From Anaerolineales bacterium (GTDB taxonomy: Bacteria > Chloroflexota > Anaerolineae > UBA7937): a DNA stretch of 13,696 bases. The stretch's first letter is position 1. Every line of letters starts with the position of its first letter. The position numbers and the translations under genes are program-made. Location: positions 1 to 13,696 of the forward strand of contig JAUVHF010000028.1 of assembly GCA_030593425.1 (NCBI GenBank), written 5' to 3'. Below are positions 6,797 to 12,152 of the stretch, piece by piece. The notes beneath the pieces are model-generated. The model was not told the origin of the DNA. It ran no database searches and worked only from the letters and a program-made list of their open reading frames with translations.

Positions 6797-8050
6797 ATGT
6801 CTAAGCCCTCTCCACGGGAGTTGGCGGTCGATGGGTTGATCGCCACAGCAGCACAACAGAGGTTTCTCACCGAAAGGGACGTTCTAGAGGCCTTTCCCGA
6901 GCTGGAGGGCGACAGGGAAAGGAGTAAGGTCATCCACCACATCCTCACGGATATGGGCGTGGAGGTGGTGGATGAGGCGGAGCCCTATGTCGAGGTGGCG
7001 ACTGCATCGGCGGAAGGGGAGGGGGAACTGGACATACTGCTTGAGGGTCCGGAGATCACGAGCGACCCGGTGAGGATGTATCTGCGGGAGATAGGTCGAG
7101 TTCCCCTGCTCTCGGCCTCGGGGGAGACCAAACTGGCAGAGGCGATCAAGCGGGGTGACATAGCGCGCCGCTACTTGAGGAAAGGCGAGTTCGACCCCCA
7201 AGAGGCGATCAAGGCTAAGATAGATTACTTGGTTGGGCAGTTAGCCCATCGCCGCTTGGCGGAGGCCAATCTGCGGCTGGTGGTGAGTGTAGCCAAGCAA
7301 CATATAGGCCGAGGGATGTCTTTCCTGGACATCATCCAGGAGGGCAACATCGGATTACTTCGGGCGGTGGAGAAGTTCGATCATCGTCGGGGATACAAGT
7401 TCAGTACCTATGCTACCTGGTGGATCCGGCAAGCGATCAGTCGGGCTATAGCTGACCAGTCACGCACCATTCGCCTCCCCGTTCACACGGTGGAGACGAT
7501 ATACCGCCTGAGCCGCGCCTCTCGGCGGCTGGTCCAGAAATTGGGGAGAGAGCCCACCCCGGAGGAGATCGCGCTGGAGATGGGAGATATCCTGCCTGAG
7601 GAGGATAAACTAGCCATCGAGGAGGCACGGGACAGGAACGAGCCTCTGGATGTGAGCCTGGAGCGTCGGCTCAGGAGGGCGGCGGCGAAGGTAAGGAGGA
7701 TAATGCGCCTCTCCCAGGAACCTATGTCTCTGGAGATGCCCATCGGGGCTGAAGAGAATAGTTCGTTGGGCGATTTCATCGAGGACGAGTCAGTCCTCGG
7801 CCCCCTGGATGCTGCCTCTCGAGAGCTCCTGAAGGAGCAGATGCAAGATGTTCTCGATTCCTTAAGCGAGCGAGAACGGAGGGTGCTAGAACTTCGCTTT
7901 GGGCTGGTGGATGGGCGGAGTCGGACGTTGGAGGAGGTGGGTGAGGAGTTCAGGGTGACCCGGGAGCGGATCCGCCAAATCGAGGCCAAAGCGCTGCGTA
8001 AGTTACGCCACCCCATCCGTAGCCGGAAACTGAGAGATTACCTGGTTTAA
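6797..8050 (+). CDS. sigA: RNA polymerase primary sigma factor (SigA/RpoD)
   Basis: This is the housekeeping sigma factor that recognises TTGACA/TATAAT promoters such as those seen here. The 417-residue product contains a short region 1.1-like N-terminus (about 8-60), region 1.2 (SDPVRMYLREIG, 89-100), region 2 (AEANLRLVVSVAK through the -10-recognition segment KFSTYATWWIRQAISRAI, 155-218), region 3 (about 235-325) and region 4 with its helix-turn-helix (TLEEVGEEFRVTRERIRQIEAKALRKLRHP, 377-406). Compared with the usual form, region 3 carries an insert of about 30 residues (264-297, rich in Glu and Arg) between EEIALEM and KVRRIM. The ATG at 6797 has GGAG at 6784-6787 upstream. It lies 27 bp after dnaG with no terminator between, so co-transcription is expected. 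Confidence 0.97.
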   Translation: MSKPSPRELAVDGLIATAAQQRFLTERDVLEAFPELEGDRERSKVIHHILTDMGVEVVDEAEPYVEVATASAEGEGELDILLEGPEITSDPVRMYLREIGRVPLLSASGETKLAEAIKRGDIARRYLRKGEFDPQEAIKAKIDYLVGQLAHRRLAEANLRLVVSVAKQHIGRGMSFLDIIQEGNIGLLRAVEKFDHRRGYKFSTYATWWIRQAISRAIADQSRTIRLPVHTVETIYRLSRASRRLVQKLGREPTPEEIALEMGDILPEEDKLAIEEARDRNEPLDVSLERRLRRAAAKVRRIMRLSQEPMSLEMPIGAEENSSLGDFIEDESVLGPLDAASRELLKEQMQDVLDSLSERERRVLELRFGLVDGRSRTLEEVGEEFRVTRERIRQIEAKALRKLRHPIRSRKLRDYLV

Positions 8051-8302
8051 GGTTCACTCTGACCCCATGCTGCAAGAACGGCTGTCGACATTCGACCCAT
8101 AGAGCACAATACCTGCATACATCAAACATCCCTCCGATACCTCTCCCACCCTCCCCTGAGCCTCCGGAGGCACCTCAAAGGCTTCCGAATATTGGAATAG
8201 CTATCCTCAGGGAACTGTTCAAGGGAAGGGATTTGCCTGGGGGTTGACGATACGACAGTGGCCACCCCAGTCCGGTGCGGGACAGACTAACGCTCGCCTA
8301 TC
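8051..8302. other. Convergent intergenic region after sigA
   Basis: This is about 250 bp between the ends of sigA (plus) and the nucleotidase gene (minus). No coding frame is supported. A 12-bp perfect palindrome GCCTCCGGAGGC lies at 8160-8171, flanked by TGAG and CTCA that could extend a stem, but no T tract follows on either strand. A GAACTGTTC 9-mer sits at 8212-8220; its one-base spacer excludes a LexA box of the type seen elsewhere in this window. No clear bidirectional terminator is visible. Confidence 0.4.
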
Positions 8303-9775
8303 TTATGGGACGGTTTTGTATATCAGTCGTCCTTCCACTTTGCTGCTGAGGTTCTGGTGGGAACGCAGGTACTCTTCGAGCACATCACGGGCTGATGTCG
8401 TAACAACTCGTGGTTGTTCAATCGCCGTCAATGCCTCGTTGGTCAAGCCGATGTTTCCGGCCGAGTTTGTGTAGTGATACCCCTGCAAGCAGATCGAATA
8501 CTGCCCATCATCTTTCACCGGTTGGCCGTTGATGGTCAGTGACTCAAGCTCTCTCGTGGCATCGACGTAGACCGTCTTGACGCCCCCATTGACCTGGTAG
8601 CATTCTCCTTCGCTGTTTCGGTTTTCTGGCCGCAAGATGCGAGCGAAGATCTGCTTGAGGTGCTCTCCGCTCAAGACGAATTTGTACAGCGTATCATCGA
8701 AGGCGAAAATACTTCTAAGGTCGCCCAGCGTGACCAGCGGCCCCAGTTCAGTCCCGCGAATTGAGCCGCTGCCGACGAATGCCACATCAACCCGGGCGCG
8801 CTGCCCAAAAATATCGGCGAACAAGTTGCCCAGCGCCGTTTCCTCCTCCCGTCGCGGGTGTGTCAGCTTTTGTGCGAACCGGCAAACAATCGTGTTGTAC
8901 TTTCTGTCCACCACTTCCTTAAACGAATCAATGTACTCTTGAAGCTCCTCGTCGGGCTTTGCCATGGAGTTGTCTATGGGGATGAGCTGCCACTTCCACT
9001 CGACGATGCTGTTCGTATCGTCATCCACTACGATGTCGAACCGCCCGATCTGGTCGGTGCCCGTGCCCGCCTGTGTAATTAGCACGTCGTTCACCAGCTC
9101 CGGTTTTTCCAGAATGGTGTGAGAGTGACCACCAATGATCATATCCACACCCCATTGCGGATTGAGCAGCGCTGCAAGTTGCTGGTCCGATTCAAAACCG
9201 ATATGCGTGAGAAGAATGGTTAGATCAATGTCTTCGTCCTTGTAGGCGTTGCAAATCTTGCCCACCTCGGCGCTCGCTTCCTCCAGTGAGATGAAAGTGC
9301 CGATTTCTCTGTCCATCTTCAACGACGCCAGAACGGCATCGGTAACTATTCCGATGAACATGATGTCAAATCCGGCCATATTGATGATGTGGTATGGTTG
9401 CATCAGCCGCTTGTTATACTTCTTGATGTACAGGTTCGCATTCACCACTGGGAAATTGGCCATCTTTTCAAGGAATAGCAAATGAGGTAACCCATAGTCA
9501 AGCTCGTGGTTGCCGAGGCTAACAACATCTGGCGCAAGGTAATTCATGATCTCGATCGTGGAGATACCCCTGTATTCCGAGTCAATGATGGACCCTTGCA
9601 CCATGTCGCCGGCAATGACGTACAGAACGTTCTCTTCTTCTTTTCGAACCCGTCTGACATAATCGGAAAGCAGCGCCAGGCCTCCAATCAGCTCGCCTTC
9701 ACCGCCCATCGACTCTGCGAGGAAATCTCCGTGCATGTCATTGGAGTGCAGGATCGTAAACTTCTTGGTGTGCAT
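8303..9775 (-). CDS. 5'-nucleotidase / metallophosphoesterase family protein (UshA-like), probably cytoplasmic
   Basis: The product, about 490 residues, has the two-domain 5'-nucleotidase layout. The N-terminal metallophosphatase domain shows its dimetal ligands: Asp13 and His15 (SNDMHGD), Asp57 (AGDMVQG), Asn89-His90 (GNHELDYG), His191 (LTHIG) and His217/His219 (GGHSH). The C-terminal domain has ALGNLFAD, a GSGSIRG loop replacing the usual NGGGIR, and VTLGDLRSIFAFDDTLYKFVLSGEHL. The family hydrolyses nucleoside monophosphates, UDP-sugars or cyclic dinucleotides; the substrate cannot be told here. The ATG at 9775 is chosen because AAGGAG lies 8 nt upstream and the metal motif follows at once; a longer frame from 9829 lacks such support. 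There is no signal peptide, unlike periplasmic UshA. Codon choice is less GAG/GGG-rich than the neighbours, and the gene is convergent to sigA, so separate acquisition is possible. Confidence 0.9.
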   Translation of the reverse strand: MHTKKFTILHSNDMHGDFLAESMGGEGELIGGLALLSDYVRRVRKEEENVLYVIAGDMVQGSIIDSEYRGISTIEIMNYLAPDVVSLGNHELDYGLPHLLFLEKMANFPVVNANLYIKKYNKRLMQPYHIINMAGFDIMFIGIVTDAVLASLKMDREIGTFISLEEASAEVGKICNAYKDEDIDLTILLTHIGFESDQQLAALLNPQWGVDMIIGGHSHTILEKPELVNDVLITQAGTGTDQIGRFDIVVDDDTNSIVEWKWQLIPIDNSMAKPDEELQEYIDSFKEVVDRKYNTIVCRFAQKLTHPRREEETALGNLFADIFGQRARVDVAFVGSGSIRGTELGPLVTLGDLRSIFAFDDTLYKFVLSGEHLKQIFARILRPENRNSEGECYQVNGGVKTVYVDATRELESLTINGQPVKDDGQYSICLQGYHYTNSAGNIGLTNEALTAIEQPRVVTTSARDVLEEYLRSHQNLSSKVEGRLIYKTVP

Positions 9776-9926
9776 CTTATCAGCTCCTTCTTGCAGCCGC
9801 GCACGGCGGTTGTCGTCTTGCCCACCCAAAAGATAAGTGATGCGAAGCCAGGCCTCACATCTGGTAGCGGCCTCCGTCCGCCCTCCTGATCCCCCTGGTG
9901 GCCTAACCGGTCCTCATCAATACTCA

Positions 9927-9955
9927 ATTATACCACGAATTCGTGTGTGTGGCTT
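9927..9955 (-). promoter_or_regulatory. Extended -10 promoter of the nucleotidase gene
   Basis: On the minus strand, TATAAT (9932-9927) is preceded by TGG (9935-9933), giving TGGTATAAT as in the promoter near position 71. The -35 position at 9955-9950 reads AAGCCA, a weak match with 17-bp spacing. A leader of about 145 nt to the ATG at 9775 would result. Confidence 0.6.
9934..9945. promoter_or_regulatory. 12-bp perfect palindrome, candidate operator
   Basis: CACGAATTCGTG is a perfect 12-bp dyad that fills much of the spacer of the nucleotidase promoter, directly upstream of its -10. The position suits a repressor that blocks RNA polymerase. It does not match the GAAC-N4-GTTC box of this window. 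The regulator is unknown, and a palindrome of this size can occur by chance. Confidence 0.4.
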
Positions 9956-10066
9956 GGCTTGCCGGTAGCCACTTGACCATCACCATCCTCCAGCCCCCCT
10001 GACCGCCCGGATCTCCCCGGGTGTTCTAGGCATAAGCTCAACCCAAAGACCCTCTTAGACCCTTGA

Positions 10067-10140
10067 GATCACACCTGGCCCTATGTCGACGCCTACATGC
10101 CAAGAATCGCCTGACAGAACGGGGCAGAGAGGGTGTGATC
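10067..10140. repeat. 9-bp inverted repeat in the large intergenic region
   Basis: GATCACACC (10067-10075) is exactly complementary to GGTGTGATC (10132-10140), 56 nt apart. Partial outer complementarity (CAACC near 10040 with GGTTG near 10150) could extend a larger fold. No coding frame, promoter or T tract is linked to it. A small CCCGG/CCGGG stem lies at 10006-10021. The purpose is unknown. Confidence 0.3.
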
Positions 10141-10295
10141 ATGGGCTGAGGTTGTTGTAGTGGGTTCCGCGAAGGATGGAAGGAGTTTGACCTTGGCTCA
10201 CCGCCTCGCAATCAGCAAGACGGCAACGGTCACGGTCTCAGGGGGAGGCCAATTACTGTGAGAGCGAAACCCGCATCGCTCCCGTTGACAAGATG

Positions 10296-10304
10296 TGCTA
10301 CAAT
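10296..10304 (+). promoter_or_regulatory. Extended -10 promoter ahead of the structured RNA
   Basis: TGCTACAAT (10296-10304) is an extended -10 element (TGn plus TACAAT, one mismatch to TATAAT). It would start transcription near 10310, exactly at the base of the rod hairpin. A TTGACA at 10285-10290 is too close (8 bp) to act as its -35; the proper -35 position at 10276-10281 is poor. Support comes mainly from the position relative to the hairpin and terminator. Confidence 0.5.
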
Positions 10305-10309
10305 AGATA

Positions 10310-10386
10310 GGGGCGCAATCCTCGCTCGGTTCATTTGCTTATGAGAGAAGCAACGAGTGTCCCGAGTTTCATTGCGCCCCTTTTCT
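10310..10386 (+). ncRNA. Candidate small structured RNA (bulged rod with T tract)
   Basis: GGGGCGCAAT (10310-10319) pairs perfectly with ATTGCGCCCC (10371-10380), followed at once by TTTTCT, the form of an intrinsic terminator. The 51 nt inside are also ordered. CTCG-CTCG (10321-10328) can pair with two CGAG blocks (10354-10357 and 10363-10366), and the tip is TTGCTT/AAGCAA (10335-10340 with 10348-10353) with a 7-nt loop ATGAGAG. The result is one nested rod of about 24 pairs with asymmetric bulges. With an extended -10 just upstream, this looks like a self-contained small RNA gene of about 75 nt. It is not a tRNA (no T-arm or anticodon arm) and is too short for 6S RNA. It could instead be only an elaborate terminator. 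Function is unknown. Confidence 0.55.
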
Positions 10387-10420
10387 ATTCTTGCCTGAAA
10401 TTCGAGATCGTCTGCCAAGC

Positions 10421-10456
10421 AATAGCCCCTTCCGGTGAACATCGAAGGGGCTATTT
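10421..10456 (+). terminator. Second strong hairpin, possible terminator
   Basis: AATAGCCCCTTC (10421-10432) pairs perfectly with GAAGGGGCTATT (10444-10455) over an 11-nt loop: 12 uninterrupted pairs. Only three T occur at its 3' side before G, so termination would be inefficient. It may back up the T-tract hairpin 40 bp upstream or end a longer, read-through RNA. It also shields the downstream imuB promoter from upstream transcription. Confidence 0.5.
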
Positions 10457-10459
10457 GTG

Positions 10460-10622
10460 CGTGTATAGTCCATGCTGACGAGTCCACTCGAACCACACAC
10501 CAGTTTGTCAGATTACCCCTGATAGAACAAGGGCAGCCAGGAGAGCCCTAGTCTGCTTGGAGGGCATCCGACTTGTGTATCCCACCCATCCAGTCCCCTA
10601 CCTTAAAATTGGATCCCCCCTC
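10460..10622. other. Gene-free stretch before the imuB promoter
   Basis: About 160 bp with no supported coding frame. A small AGGGC/GCCCT stem around 10527-10550 is the only local structure noticed. The sequence seems to be plain spacer between the hairpin ending at 10456 and the SOS-type promoter at 10623. Confidence 0.35.
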
Positions 10623-10651
10623 TTGACTTATTAGAACATCTGTGCTATGCT
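10623..10651 (+). promoter_or_regulatory. imuB-dnaE2 promoter, sigma-A type
   Basis: TTGACT (10623-10628, the same hexamer as at recA), a 17-bp spacer and TATGCT (10646-10651) give a good promoter with start near 10658, 46 nt before the imuB GTG. LexA-like boxes lie in its spacer and at its start site. Confidence 0.8.
10633..10646 (+). promoter_or_regulatory. LexA-like box 1 in the imuB promoter spacer (imperfect)
   Basis: AGAAC-ATCT-GTGCT matches the recA box (AGAAC-TTTT-GTTCT) outside its 4-bp centre except for one base in the right half. It sits between -35 and -10, overlapping the first -10 base. Confidence 0.65.
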
Positions 10652-10659
10652 ATGGTGCA

Positions 10660-10671
10660 GAACGGTCGTTC
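10660..10671 (+). promoter_or_regulatory. LexA-like box 2 at the imuB start site (perfect)
   Basis: GAAC-GGTC-GTTC matches the GAAC-N4-GTTC consensus exactly. Its centre is 26 bp (about 2.5 helical turns) downstream of the centre of box 1, and it covers about +3 to +14. A further GAAC half-site follows at 10676-10679. Together the boxes predict tight SOS control. Confidence 0.7.
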
Positions 10672-10703
10672 GACGGAACTCTACAACAAAGAGGGAGACG
10701 CTT

Positions 10704-12152
10704 GTGAAGATAGCCTACATTCTGGTGCCCTATTTCCCCTGTCAAGCTGAGCGGCTTAACGATCCCTCGTTGGGAGGCAAACCCTTGGTGATCGGGGGCC
10801 AGCCCTGGGAGAAAGGCACGGTCTACTGTTGTTCTCCAGAGGCTCTAAGGGATGGCGTCCACCTCGATATGCCTCTGCGCCAGGCAGAGCAACTCTGCCC
10901 TCAGGCTATTTTTCTACCTATCAACGAGAAGAGATACCAAGAAATCCATCGACAGCTGCTCAAAGCCCTTGCTCCCTTCTCCCCCATCGTTGAGACGGTA
11001 GAGTTAGGCCAGGTTTGCCTTGAAGCCTCGGGGCTGAAACGCCTCTATGGGCTTGATGAGAAGCTTGCCCGCTCTATACGGGATGTGATCAAGAGGGAGA
11101 CCAATCTGCTCTCCCAGGTAGGGATAGCCAGCAACAGGTTCGTGGCTGGCGTAGCCGCTCAACTAGCCACCTACAGCAAGCCTCGGGTGATTCTCAACGG
11201 AGAGGAACGTGCCTTCTTAGGACCCCTGCTCATCGACTTTCTACCCGCCTCGGAGCAGACCAAGCGCTTTCTGGTCATCCTGGGGATCAATACCATCGGG
11301 CAAGTGGCTCAGATGCCCAAGGATGCTCTAGCGAAGCAGTTCGGAGCCGAGGGGGTATTCATGCACAACCTGGCCTTAGGATACGATAATCGGCCCCTTT
11401 CTCCCACCCCAAAGGACCCCGCCCTTAGAGGCCAGATCTGCTTTGAGGATCCCGTCTTTGATCTGACCGTACTCAAAGCCAAGATCGAGCGCGCAGTGTC
11501 TGACTTAGCCATCTTTATGCGAAGAGACGGGCGGAAGGCCCAGGGCCTCGTCCTGGAGCTGTCCCTTGAAGACGGCGGCATTTTACAGACGGGGACCCAC
11601 CTAAAAGAAGCCACTAGCGACCCGGCAAGGATCACACAACGCCTCGACTCCCTTCTAGTATCGCTGGATTTCAAGGCTGGGGTGACTGAGGCGGTTGTTC
11701 ATCTTTTCCCTCTTAAACCTTACCATGATGGCATTCGGCAACTCGGCCTTTTCGGCTATCTGCAGAAAGCTAGAAAGGAGAGAGTGAAACAAGTAGTAAG
11801 GCGTATCAATGAGATAATGGGAGGTGGAACAGTGAAAACTGCTAGTCAGATTGGCCCGCCCTCCCCAATCCCGGTGGAGGTCGACCCTACCGCCTTGGGC
11901 GAACCCTGGTTCGTCAAGCGCAACGGAAAATGGGTTTTGGTAGAGACTGTCGCCGAGCATTGGAGAGTGGAAGACGATTGGCGGAATGGTGGGGGCAGCA
12001 GGGACTACTATCAAGTCACGCTCATCGACGGGAAGATCATCGTCCTTTGCTACCAACGACCAGACAAGAAATGGTATCTTGACCTCTCCGCAAAGCCATT
12101 GCCATGTCCAGTTACATTGAGCTCCACTGCCACAGCAACTACTCCTTCCTAG
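10704..12152 (+). CDS. imuB: ImuB-like Y-family polymerase homologue, catalytically inactive
   Basis: ImuB proteins are Y-family relatives that act as the clamp-binding hub of the ImuA/ImuB/DnaE2 mutasome. The 482-residue product keeps the Y-family fold, including a palm/fingers core (1-180), a helix-hairpin-helix (FLVILGINTIGQVAQMP, 189-205) and a little-finger-like region (about 240-340). The catalytic acids are gone: the first motif reads YILVPYF, with Leu7 and Pro9 where the DxD acids belong, and the usual SIDEAFLD is ELGQVCLE (100-107). QLGLF (346-350) matches the beta-clamp motif. A C-terminal module (about 402-460, AEHWRVEDDW to WYLDLS) resembles the domain common at ImuB C-termini. 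GTG 10704 is preferred over upstream frame openings because GAGGGAG lies 6 nt before it. dnaE2 overlaps the last 49 nt. No imuA is visible upstream. SOS-type boxes precede it. Confidence 0.92.
   Translation: MKIAYILVPYFPCQAERLNDPSLGGKPLVIGGQPWEKGTVYCCSPEALRDGVHLDMPLRQAEQLCPQAIFLPINEKRYQEIHRQLLKALAPFSPIVETVELGQVCLEASGLKRLYGLDEKLARSIRDVIKRETNLLSQVGIASNRFVAGVAAQLATYSKPRVILNGEERAFLGPLLIDFLPASEQTKRFLVILGINTIGQVAQMPKDALAKQFGAEGVFMHNLALGYDNRPLSPTPKDPALRGQICFEDPVFDLTVLKAKIERAVSDLAIFMRRDGRKAQGLVLELSLEDGGILQTGTHLKEATSDPARITQRLDSLLVSLDFKAGVTEAVVHLFPLKPYHDGIRQLGLFGYLQKARKERVKQVVRRINEIMGGGTVKTASQIGPPSPIPVEVDPTALGEPWFVKRNGKWVLVETVAEHWRVEDDWRNGGGSRDYYQVTLIDGKIIVLCYQRPDKKWYLDLSAKPLPCPVTLSSTATATTPS

Noticed and set aside
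8212..8220. GAACTGTTC as another LexA box
   Set aside because: The spacer is one base rather than four, and it lies between convergent gene ends with no promoter.
10310..10380. tRNA, given GGGGCGC/GCGCCCC ends about 70 nt apart
   Set aside because: No T-arm GTTCGA-type loop, no D-arm and no anticodon arm can be drawn; the interior folds as a single rod.
10341..10478. 45-codon frame starting with ATG in the loop of the rod hairpin
   Set aside because: There is no ribosome-binding site, it would be read through both hairpins, and the composition is not protein-like.
10472..10496. CTGACGAGTCC-like string resembling a hammerhead ribozyme core
   Set aside because: The matching stem II strand and the GAAA plus closing stems are missing, so it is probably chance.
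10230..10496. 88-codon minus-strand open frame over the structured RNA
   Set aside because: It crosses both hairpins, has no ribosome-binding site and resembles no known family.
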